DNA of 33,321 bases from Bacteroidaceae bacterium (lineage in GTDB: Bacteria; Bacteroidota; Bacteroidia; Bacteroidales; Bacteroidaceae). A model generated the notes under the pieces. The model searched no databases. It saw nothing but the letters and a program-made list of their open reading frames with translations, and was not told where the DNA came from. A program made the translations under genes and the position numbers. The stretch covers positions 1 to 33,321 of the forward strand of contig JAFNXM010000031.1 in assembly GCA_017383485.1 (NCBI GenBank), read 5' to 3'. Below are positions 14,832 to 21,782 of the stretch, piece by piece; the first letter of the stretch is position 1; each line of letters opens with the position of its first letter.

Positions 14832-15578
14832 ATGAAAAAGAATCGCACTTTCACTGACCGCATGGTCAAGTCTATTTCAATAATATCCATACTTATTTTA
14901 TCCTTCACGTCGTGTGAAAAGCGCGACATCCACCAAGTGATTCGCGAGATGGCGGAAATGCCAGTCGATACAGCTGGATTTGTGTCAACACATCTTGAAA
15001 CAAATGATTTTACATGGGTCGAAGTGGATTGTTTCGCCGATGTCACCTTCACACAACTGAAAGCCGGTGAACCAGCCTCCATTACGATAAAATCCAGCAA
15101 GGAGGTTTTGGAAAATGTCAAGACGAAGGTAGAAGATGGTAAGTTGAGAGTGACCGTAAACCGCCGATATCGTATGCCTGAGAAAGCGATTGTGGTGGCA
15201 GAGATTAAGGCTCCTGTGGTCAACAAGTTTGTGATGAACGGCACTAAGTGCTTGCGTATCGATACACTCAACCTTTCTTCGCCTTTGGAAGTAGAAATGG
15301 ACGGCGTGGGTTCACTTGTTGCAAATAGTATTACGGCTTACGAGAACAAGTTCCTGCTCAACGGCGACGGATGTATTGCTATTAAAGACATCAAGACTGG
15401 GCACTTGCAAACAGCCCTTAATGGCGGTGGAAGCATCGAAATTGCGGGAGCATGTACAGATATTGTCGCACTTTTAGTAGGAGAGGGAAAAATGAATTTC
15501 TCTCAACTAAAGAGTGAAACCCCTATTGCACAAACAATCAATGGTACTGGAACAATCATAGTATCTCAGCAAAAGTAA
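14832..15578 (+). CDS. Head-GIN domain (DUF2807) lipoprotein
   Basis: 248 residues. A longer-than-usual N-region (MKKNRTFTDRMVKSISI) leads to a lipobox LSFTSC (Cys about 28). The remainder is a parallel-beta-helix-like DUF2807 domain: WVEVDCFADVTFTQLKAGEP, then repeated short rungs such as EVEMDGVGSLVAN, KFLLNGDGCIAI and QTALNGGGSIEIAG. This is the 'putative auto-transporter adhesin, head GIN' family, common as lipoproteins in Bacteroidetes, probably surface or periplasmic. Function is not established. It starts 32 bases after trkH. Confidence 0.88.
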   Translation: MKKNRTFTDRMVKSISIISILILSFTSCEKRDIHQVIREMAEMPVDTAGFVSTHLETNDFTWVEVDCFADVTFTQLKAGEPASITIKSSKEVLENVKTKVEDGKLRVTVNRRYRMPEKAIVVAEIKAPVVNKFVMNGTKCLRIDTLNLSSPLEVEMDGVGSLVANSITAYENKFLLNGDGCIAIKDIKTGHLQTALNGGGSIEIAGACTDIVALLVGEGKMNFSQLKSETPIAQTINGTGTIIVSQQK

Positions 15579-15612
15579 ACAAATAGTAATCTCATTAAAA
15601 ATACATCTAAAT

Positions 15613-16587
15613 ATGAAACCAATCAAGTTTGAATTCCTCCTCAAACCTACTATCTGGGCAGGAGAAGAAATCACCAAAATGAAAAATATCGCCGACAAAA
15701 AAGGTATCGGCGAAAGTTGGGAAATCTCGGGTGTACCAGGCGACGAAACACGCGTAGTCGAGGGTGATGACCTCGGCGCTACTTTGCCCGAATTGATTGA
15801 GAAATATGGCGCAAAGTTTGTGGGTGAAAAGAATTTGCAACAGTACGGCACAACTTTCCCACTCCTTATTAAATTTATCTCTGCTGCCGAACCTCTCAGC
15901 ATTCAGGTTCACCCCGACGATGCTATGGCTAATCGCATGGGTCACCCCTACGGCAAGACAGAGATGTGGTATATCGTAGGCAGTGGCGAGGGTGCGAGCC
16001 TTTGTTCAGGATTTGCTCACGATTTCTCGGCGGAGGCTTATACCAACAGTTTGGAAGATGGTTCGTTGGAAGAACATTTGGCATACCACGATACTAAGGC
16101 GGGCGACTGCTTCTTTATCCCTGCCGGACGCATCCATAGTATTGGTGCAGACAATTTCCTGATCGAAATTCAACAAAGCAGCAATGATACATTCCGTGTG
16201 TACGACTTCAACCGCACCGACGCTCAGGGCAACCGCCGCGAACTGCACGTGGCACAAGCTCAGGAAGCGCTCGACTACAAGGCTTACGACGAATACCGCA
16301 GTCACTATACCGCCGAGCAAAATGCGGCTACGTTGATGGTAGAGTGCCCACAATTTACCACACGTCTGATTAAGGCTGACCAAGAGTTGGTGATGAACTA
16401 TGCAGACATCGATTCGTTTGTCATCCTGATAGCCTACGAAGGCAGCGCACAATTGACCGACAGCGAAGGCAACACCACGACTTTGGCAAAGGGCGAAAGC
16501 ATCCTGTTGCCCGCTTGCAACGAGAATTTGACCATCACTCCCGTCGGCGGAGAGCAATTCTCGTGTGTAGAAACCTTTGTTGTGTAA
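15613..16587 (+). CDS. manA: Mannose-6-phosphate isomerase, class I
   Basis: 324 residues, the short class I form of Firmicutes and Bacteroidetes. It interconverts mannose 6-phosphate and fructose 6-phosphate in the cytoplasm with one bound zinc. The expected zinc ligands are present: Gln and His in SIQVHPDD (about 97-103), Glu in KTEMWYIV (about 115-122) and His in PAGRIHSIG (about 171-178). DTFRVYDFNR (about 195) is another family signature. The C-terminus is a jelly-roll cupin extension. The GH92 mannosidase at 29765 would release mannose that could feed this enzyme after phosphorylation, but the two are 13 kb apart. Confidence 0.95.
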   Translation: MKPIKFEFLLKPTIWAGEEITKMKNIADKKGIGESWEISGVPGDETRVVEGDDLGATLPELIEKYGAKFVGEKNLQQYGTTFPLLIKFISAAEPLSIQVHPDDAMANRMGHPYGKTEMWYIVGSGEGASLCSGFAHDFSAEAYTNSLEDGSLEEHLAYHDTKAGDCFFIPAGRIHSIGADNFLIEIQQSSNDTFRVYDFNRTDAQGNRRELHVAQAQEALDYKAYDEYRSHYTAEQNAATLMVECPQFTTRLIKADQELVMNYADIDSFVILIAYEGSAQLTDSEGNTTTLAKGESILLPACNENLTITPVGGEQFSCVETFVV

Positions 16588-16602
16588 TTACGCCATAGGA
16601 CT

Positions 16603-17187
16603 ATGGACCAACAAGAATTGCACGAACAGGTACGCAATGTGAAGTTGCATCTGCGCGGTGTGATGAATGGCGTGACCAGCCAGTCTATGCGCGAAAAGGG
16701 GTTGACGTACAAGGTCAACTTCGGCGTCGAATTGCCACGACTGCGCGAGTTGGCTGAAGAGTTCCCCCACACGTCTGCTTTGGCCGGCGCCTTGTGGAAA
16801 GAGGATATTCGCGAATGCCGCATCCTGGCAGGGATCTTGCAACCAGCCGAGGACTTTTCGCCCGAGATGGCCGATTTGTGGGTCGAGCAAATGAGATTTC
16901 CAGAAGAAGCCGACTGCACCGTGATGCATCTGTTCGCCCGCTTGCCATACGCCTCCCAGAAGGTTTTCGAATGGATTGCCCGCGACGAAGAATACTTCCA
17001 ACTCTGCGGCTGGCAACTGCTCAATCGTCTGCTGGGCAAGGGTATGGTGCCATCAGAGCGCGATCTGAATGAACTGAACGACCAAGCGGAAGCCGCACTC
17101 CAATCCTCAAACCGATTCATCCAAAAGGCGGCGTATAATGCCCAAGGGCGCTTGTGGGAATGTACCGAGGAAAGGAGCGAAGATTAA
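16603..17187 (+). CDS. AlkD-like DNA alkylation repair protein
   Basis: 194 residues, almost all helical, with HEAT-like repeats. Signatures seen: YKVNFGVELPRLRELAEEF (about 36-54), ALAGALWKEDIRECRILAGI (about 60-79), and later AEAALQSSNRFIQKAAYN. This matches the short AlkD-related family of Bacteroidetes, about 40 residues shorter than classic AlkD. AlkD excises alkylated bases, but whether this short form is a glycosylase is not shown by sequence; it could be a non-catalytic HEAT protein. It starts 15 bases after manA and a strong terminator follows, so it ends this run. Confidence 0.75.
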   Translation: MDQQELHEQVRNVKLHLRGVMNGVTSQSMREKGLTYKVNFGVELPRLRELAEEFPHTSALAGALWKEDIRECRILAGILQPAEDFSPEMADLWVEQMRFPEEADCTVMHLFARLPYASQKVFEWIARDEEYFQLCGWQLLNRLLGKGMVPSERDLNELNDQAEAALQSSNRFIQKAAYNAQGRLWECTEERSED

Positions 17188-17229
17188 GGAGAAAGTGACG
17201 TCCAAGTAACTCCTGATATTGAAATCGTA

Positions 17230-17275
17230 AAACCGAGAGAATGCAGTTTCGCACTGTACTCTCTCGGTTTATTTT
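17230..17275 (+). terminator. Terminator after the AlkD-like gene
   Basis: AAACCGAGAGA (17230-17240) pairs perfectly with TCTCTCGGTTT (17260-17270), followed by ATTTTG. The stem begins 43 bases after the stop. Confidence 0.9.
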
Positions 17276-17393
17276 GTGGGCAAATTGCCTATTCCTGAAA
17301 CAATTTTTGTCGACCATCCATAGATATATAATGCTCCAAAATTCGTTCGCAGTAAATCTCATGAAAACCTGACGGCGCAGAATTTGAAAAAGC

Positions 17394-17461
17394 TTAGACC
17401 TTTTTTAAATTTCGCGACGCCTCGTTAAAATTTCGCGACGCCTCGTTGAAAAAAGGTCTAA
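17394..17461. repeat. Dispersed TCGCGACG repeat, copy C (tandem core)
   Basis: Perfect 13-bp inverted arms TTAGACCTTTTTT (17394-17406) and AAAAAAGGTCTAA (17449-17461). Between them the core AAATTTCGCGACGCCTCGTT occurs twice in a row (about 17407-17447), in the opposite orientation to copies A and B. Confidence 0.88.
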
Positions 17462-17469
17462 CCTTATTT

Positions 17470-17504
17470 TTTGCACGTAAAAATATGTTGTACAAATACT
17501 TTTG
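17470..17504 (+). promoter_or_regulatory. Candidate promoter for the 17563-18237 gene
   Basis: TTTG (17470-17473), a 23-base spacer, TACTTTTG (17497-17504). A second -7-like box TAAATTTG (17549-17556) lies too close to the start codon to give a normal leader. Confidence 0.5.
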
Positions 17505-17562
17505 GCAAAAAATACACTTGCTGATAGCCTGAAATATTTAAAAAACATTAAATTTGCGAAAA

Positions 17563-18237
17563 ATGGTTTTGATGCGACGATATTTGATATTGGCCCTGGC
17601 GACACTGATCCTGCTGACCATAGCTCTGGTCATGGGGCTAAGGAGTCAACGCAAGCAGCCATCGTCAAGCATCGTGATGCAAGTAGTCGTAGATACGACA
17701 CTGCTGCGCGAGGGAGATTTGCTCCTGAGAATGGGCGAGGGCTGGCAAAGTCGGATGGTGGCGCATTTGAGTGGAGAGGAATATTCGCACATCGCTTTGG
17801 CGCACCACGGCACTGAAGGGTGGATGGCCGTACATGCCGTGCCCGACGAAATAGAGCCTGGCGAGCAGCACGAATATCTGAAGGCCGAACCACTGAGTCA
17901 ATACTACGCCATACATCGCGCCGTCGGTGGAGCAATCGCCCGGATTGATTGCAGCGAAGCCTGCGCCAATCGTGCCGTGCAATACGCCCTGGACAAAGTG
18001 CAACGCCGATTTGAGTTTGACCATCAATACTCGCTGTCGGACAGTACTCAGTATTATTGCACAGAGTTAGTCTATCGCGCCTATCTCTCACAGGGCATAG
18101 ACTTTTTCCCAGACTTTGCAGGCACTGCGGCAAAACCTCAGAGCAACGAGACTTGGCTCTATCCCAACGCCTTCCTGAGGCATCCACGAGTAGCCTGGTA
18201 CAAAGTGCTCGATATCCGACCTGCGACAAAACAATGA
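17563..18237 (+). CDS. YiiX/YebB-like NlpC/P60 family cysteine hydrolase
   Basis: 224 residues from the ATG at 17563; an in-frame TTG at 17554 overlaps a -7-like box and is disfavoured. An N-terminal hydrophobic span (about 4-27) suggests a membrane anchor or uncleaved signal. The domain opens LREGDLLLRMG (about 48), as in YiiX-like proteins where R/G-D-hhh introduces the first strand. The His of EYSHIAL (about 73) and the Cys of YYCTELVYRAY (about 164) are the expected catalytic pair, and the order His-before-Cys is the permuted arrangement of this family. Substrates of YiiX-like enzymes may be peptidoglycan peptides or lipids; none can be assigned here. Followed by a hairpin and the DUF4878 gene. 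Confidence 0.82.
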   Translation: MVLMRRYLILALATLILLTIALVMGLRSQRKQPSSSIVMQVVVDTTLLREGDLLLRMGEGWQSRMVAHLSGEEYSHIALAHHGTEGWMAVHAVPDEIEPGEQHEYLKAEPLSQYYAIHRAVGGAIARIDCSEACANRAVQYALDKVQRRFEFDHQYSLSDSTQYYCTELVYRAYLSQGIDFFPDFAGTAAKPQSNETWLYPNAFLRHPRVAWYKVLDIRPATKQ

Positions 18238-18239
18238 AA

Positions 18240-18272
18240 GCATCGCGGCCCGCCAGTGTGGCGGTGCCATGC
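18240..18272. other. GC-rich imperfect hairpin after the YiiX-like gene
   Basis: CCGCCA (18250-18255), a GTG loop, TGGCGG (18259-18264), with GGC/GCC and GCAT/ATGC extensions. There is no T-run, so it is not a classic terminator. It may be an RNA-stabilising or attenuating hairpin just ahead of the DUF4878 gene. Confidence 0.55.
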
Positions 18273-18315
18273 TCAGATAACAAATATTTATTAACTCTTA
18301 AAACCTATTCCAACT

Positions 18316-18699
18316 ATGAAGAAGTTTTTTATGTATCTCATCGCATGTGTATTCACATTGAGTTTGGCTTCTTGTGGCGGTGGCAACGAACCATCTGCAG
18401 TAGCTAAGTCTTACTACGACGCAGTATTTGCAGGCGATTTCAAGGGCGCTGTTGAACAAATGCATTTCTCTACTGAATTGACAGCAGAAGACAAGGAACA
18501 ATTTGCAGGTTTGATGCAAGGTCTCTGGTCAGCAGCTAAGTATACAGGATATGAAATCACTGGTGAAGAAGTGGCTGAAGACGGCAAGACTGCAAAGGTG
18601 TTCTTGAAGATTACCGAAGAAGGCAAGGACGAGCCCAAGGAAGATTCAGTTAAGATGATCAATGTCGACGGCAAATGGCTTGTAGATTCAGGCAAATAA
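18316..18699 (+). CDS. DUF4878-type (SnoaL/NTF2-like) lipoprotein
   Basis: 127 residues. MKKFFMYLIACVFTLSLASC is a lipoprotein signal with Cys at residue 20, followed by GGG (no Asp at +2). The mature chain is an NTF2-like cone: SAVAKSYYDAVFAGDFKGAV (about 27-46), and a C-terminal sheet ending MINVDGKWLVDSGK, the typical DUF4878 ending. Lumazine-like small-ligand or protein binding is possible; function unknown. Codon choice is heavily biased to a small set, suggesting good expression. A terminator follows at 18733. Confidence 0.85.
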   Translation: MKKFFMYLIACVFTLSLASCGGGNEPSAVAKSYYDAVFAGDFKGAVEQMHFSTELTAEDKEQFAGLMQGLWSAAKYTGYEITGEEVAEDGKTAKVFLKITEEGKDEPKEDSVKMINVDGKWLVDSGK

Positions 18700-18732
18700 A
18701 GTATTGCGCTGAAGTCATATAAAGACATCATT

Positions 18733-18790
18733 GAAGCGGTGCATACGGCCCTCAACAACCAGTGTGCACCGCTTCCTTTTGTAATAGACA
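18733..18790 (+). terminator. Terminator after the DUF4878 gene
   Basis: GAAGCGGTGCA (18733-18743) and TGCACCGCTTC (18775-18785) are perfect 11-bp arms around a 31-base loop, followed by CTTTTG. Confidence 0.75.
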
Positions 18791-18885
18791 CACTGCATCC
18801 AGGCTATGCCTTGGCGGCAACAATGCCTACTGTGATGTCTACAGAAATAGGCCTCCCGAATCGCACAGCATTCATGCCACAAACA

Positions 18886-18930
18886 AACCGAGGACTTCGC
18901 AACACTGCGCGTCCTCGGTTTCTCATTTAT
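18886..18930. terminator. Second, bidirectional terminator
   Basis: AACCGAGGAC (18886-18895) pairs with GTCCTCGGTT (18911-18920), with a T-rich tail on the plus strand and TTTGTTTG on the minus strand. It lies 65 bases past the end of the minus-strand gene at 18995 and can terminate both sides. Confidence 0.8.
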
Positions 18931-18994
18931 TTATATATAATGTCTGCTTGGTGCTTGGGCGCACCAAATGGCCTTACGCTTTGTCCATCCAGCC

Positions 18995-21613
18995 TTACTC
19001 TCCAAACACCTTTTGGTAGTCTGTTTCGAGTGAGCGGTAAGCCTTGTTGAGCGACTCGATGGCTTGTTGTAGCGCATTCTGATCTTCTTTGTACCACTTG
19101 GCAGATGGATACCAATGCACGTCGTTGCGTTTCGGCGCCACCTTGAGTTTTGCACCCTGGAAGAGGTCTCCTGGCAATCCATTGTCGGTGGCTGTCATCA
19201 TGAAGCCTTTCTCTTTCTTCGCCAAACGCTTGTCATCAGAATTCAACCAACCCCATTCAGCCGAGAAGGTCTGCATTGCGCCGCAGGTGAATTCGCCTGT
19301 TTCTGCATTGTAGTCGAGCATTTCCAAGCGGTAGCGACGTGGCAAAATTTGGAAGTCGGTGTGATTATTAAGCGCCAGGAGCGCCGTGAAATACAAGCCC
19401 ATCATTCCGTTACCCTCGGGATGAACTTGCAAGTTGCCTATTGCATAAGCACCACCCTCAAGGACCATCCAGCGGCGATTAGTTTGCTGATCGAACTGAT
19501 AACCGCAAACTTCGAGCGGAGCAGTGAAGATGTGCGCGGTAAATTCAGGCATTTCCAATAGTTTGTCGGGGTCTACCATCGCCGTGATGAAACCGTAAGT
19601 CTTTTCGCCGTATGGTGAAGAAATGTTGGGCTCCTCGCTAATCTCGGCGTAGATCTCTGTATCCATCGACCAGTCTTCGTTCTGAATAAACTTGTGTCGT
19701 GTACCCTGCAGAGCGGTGGTGTGCTGCGGCGTTTCGGTAGTATCCTTTTCCAAGAAATGAACGGTTAAGGTCATATCTGTCGTTACAGCAAAGGTCTCAC
19801 CAATTTTAGGAACTTCATAGCCTATGGCATCGCTTGTCACACGAGATACAGCCCAATTCTTGTTGGCTTTTGCAGTGAGTGTAGCCATATCGCCATATTC
19901 GAATACTTTGGCAGGTGAGATGCTGGCACTTCCGCCCTTGGCAGGTTCACATTTCACTGTCACATTGTATTTTTGCTTTTGGCGTATCTTTGGCCCGACT
20001 GGTCCATCTTCTGGTGGGACAGGTTTGGGCATTCGCGGATCATTAAATCCCGCTGAATCTCTTGGCTCAGGTTCTGGATCTTCGGGCCAATCTCCCCAAT
20101 CCTTTGTATACTCTTCGGTCGAGAAGAGCCATTCCAACTCAGCTGTGGTGTTAATGATACCTTGATAGCGTTTGTTGTTCATCTGTATATTTGTCATCAC
20201 TGCATAGCCATCAGCCGTAAAGTTTCTGAACCCTGAAATTCGGTCGTACCCTTCGCCATCCCAAACAGAGATAAGCACATCGCCCTTGTTGTTGCGTATT
20301 GAGGCGTCGTTCATATCGCTGTATACCACGGTGCCAAGTGGCGAGAACTTCATTCTGTCGAGATTGTAGGCAACGAAATCATCAAAGGAGAAATGACGAA
20401 CGATTTCGCAATTGTTGTTGATAAGTTTCACACCATTGTTGTCGCCAGAATTGTCAACTTCAACAAAAGCATAGCCGTCGTAAAAAGGCATACCATTGTT
20501 GAATTCTGCCAATTTCTTGCCTGTGATATCGTAGTATTCCAGGTTGGCGCTGTTGGAGCGTTGGATATAGAATTTCCCATTCACTACGTCTGAATAATAG
20601 TCGTACTTTCCAGGTGCAAACACTACTTTACCCGTCTTGTCAATCAGTTGTGGCTCGCCCAATGTCTTAACCACCCAAGCATAACCTTCACTAAAGTTTG
20701 TCGCCTTCATATATGTGGCAGGAATCACCACTTTGCCGTTGGCGTCCATATATCCCCAGGCATACAGTGTGCGAAACTCCTGGCTCCATTCCTTGTATTC
20801 ACGAAAGGCGCGCAGCCCATCTTGCAACGGACGCATAGCATCGTCAGCGTCGCCGTTCAATCGGAGATTGGGAAAGGCCTTCTCGCCTCGCACATTGATA
20901 TAAAAATATTGGTCCTTGTAGTTCACCGTTTGCTTCACGATAGCCAGACCATCGCTGAAGTGTGTAATTTCCTTGTACGTCGGATCCAGTTCCTTCACGC
21001 TGCCGTCCAAATAGAGCAGGTGCCAGCGCTTTTTACCATCAGCAGCAGGTTTGCTGCTCACCATCGGACACACGCCGCTATTGAAATAGGGGAAAAAGTT
21101 ATACGACGACTCTGGGTGCTCCCACTCGTCGGCATAAAGTCGCTTGCCCGTCACACGCCAGAACTCATACCTATAATTCTTTTTCACGGAAAAGACGCCT
21201 TCATGCACATCGCCCACTGTATTGTCATAGAGGTCGGGCAATCGCAAATACTTCGTATTGGCTGAGATGAAGGGGGTGGGGTAGGTTGACTCCACGGTCT
21301 TCCACTTGCTTCGGTCGGGTGCAGTCGATGCCGCAGCAGTCGATGCCGTTGCCGTAGCAGGCGCCGCAGTTGAAGTGGTGGGTGCCGTGGTCGAAGTTTC
21401 AGTCTGTTTCTTCTGCGATTTAGGGGTCAGAGTAGGCAGTTCGCCATTCTTCATCTTGTCCAGTCCTTTATTTACCTTTTCCAGGCCCTTGTTCACCTTC
21501 TCCAACCCCTGTCCGAGTTTCTTCAGGAATTGTGCTTCGCTGGTCACAGGTACCGCAAAAAGCAACAAAGCGAGCCATAGTGGCAATGCAGATAGGATAC
21601 GTTTTGTTTTCAT
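18995..21613 (-). CDS. Exported WG-repeat protein with an InlB-type repeat
   Basis: 872 residues. Signal peptide about 1-28 (VPVTSEAQ). The early mature region has a short amphipathic repeat (GLEKVNKGLEKVNKGLDKMK), then a Ser/Thr/Ala low-complexity linker (about 70-100). Residues about 105-500 contain WG repeats, clearest in WGYMDANGKVVIPATYMKAT followed by FSEGYAWV. An acidic Pro-rich linker (about 508-545) leads to a beta domain (about 547-620) with VTVKCEPAKGGSASISP and MTLTVHF, like the InlB B-repeat/Listeria-Bacteroides repeat. The C-terminal 250 residues form a predicted beta-rich domain I do not recognise, then a helical tail. WG repeats are beta hairpins seen in many secreted proteins, with no fixed function. 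It has its own -7 box and lies downstream of two other WG genes. Confidence 0.82.
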   Translation of the reverse strand: MKTKRILSALPLWLALLLFAVPVTSEAQFLKKLGQGLEKVNKGLEKVNKGLDKMKNGELPTLTPKSQKKQTETSTTAPTTSTAAPATATASTAAASTAPDRSKWKTVESTYPTPFISANTKYLRLPDLYDNTVGDVHEGVFSVKKNYRYEFWRVTGKRLYADEWEHPESSYNFFPYFNSGVCPMVSSKPAADGKKRWHLLYLDGSVKELDPTYKEITHFSDGLAIVKQTVNYKDQYFYINVRGEKAFPNLRLNGDADDAMRPLQDGLRAFREYKEWSQEFRTLYAWGYMDANGKVVIPATYMKATNFSEGYAWVVKTLGEPQLIDKTGKVVFAPGKYDYYSDVVNGKFYIQRSNSANLEYYDITGKKLAEFNNGMPFYDGYAFVEVDNSGDNNGVKLINNNCEIVRHFSFDDFVAYNLDRMKFSPLGTVVYSDMNDASIRNNKGDVLISVWDGEGYDRISGFRNFTADGYAVMTNIQMNNKRYQGIINTTAELEWLFSTEEYTKDWGDWPEDPEPEPRDSAGFNDPRMPKPVPPEDGPVGPKIRQKQKYNVTVKCEPAKGGSASISPAKVFEYGDMATLTAKANKNWAVSRVTSDAIGYEVPKIGETFAVTTDMTLTVHFLEKDTTETPQHTTALQGTRHKFIQNEDWSMDTEIYAEISEEPNISSPYGEKTYGFITAMVDPDKLLEMPEFTAHIFTAPLEVCGYQFDQQTNRRWMVLEGGAYAIGNLQVHPEGNGMMGLYFTALLALNNHTDFQILPRRYRLEMLDYNAETGEFTCGAMQTFSAEWGWLNSDDKRLAKKEKGFMMTATDNGLPGDLFQGAKLKVAPKRNDVHWYPSAKWYKEDQNALQQAIESLNKAYRSLETDYQKVFGE

Positions 21614-21650
21614 AGTTGATATATTTAGAGGTGAAAGACTTTCTATTTTG

Positions 21651-21658
21651 CAAATATA
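21651..21658 (-). promoter_or_regulatory. Minus-strand -7 box for the 18995-21613 gene
   Basis: CAAATATA reads TATATTTG on the minus strand, giving a leader of about 30 nt. There is no clear TTTG at -33; that region is instead occupied by the inverted repeat at 21675-21699. Confidence 0.45.
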
Positions 21659-21674
21659 CGCATAAGCGAGCGAG

Positions 21675-21699
21675 AATTATGAAGTTCACTTCAATAATT
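21675..21699. repeat. Operator-like inverted repeat
   Basis: AATTATGAAGT (21675-21685) and ACTTCAATAATT (21688-21699) are inverted with one bulged base. GCGAGCG flanks it as a direct repeat at 21666-21672 and 21706-21712. It overlaps the expected -33 position of the promoter at 21651. Confidence 0.55.
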
Positions 21700-21782
21700 T
21701 TCACAGCGAGCGGAAGTATATTGGAGATATTTCTCAAATATAGATATTTTTTTCAAATAGAACACCTAATATGTCGTACACC

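Larger units (their letters stand above)
21614..21782. other. Intergenic region with promoter and operator-like hairpin
   Basis: 169 bases between two WG-repeat genes. It holds the -7 box at 21651-21658, and upstream of it an inverted repeat (21675-21699) between two GCGAGCG direct repeats. Confidence 0.6.

Noticed and set aside
18739-19050. 103-codon plus-strand frame after the DUF4878 gene
   Set aside because: It runs through two terminators and into the end of the WG-repeat gene on the other strand, and has no recognisable domain.
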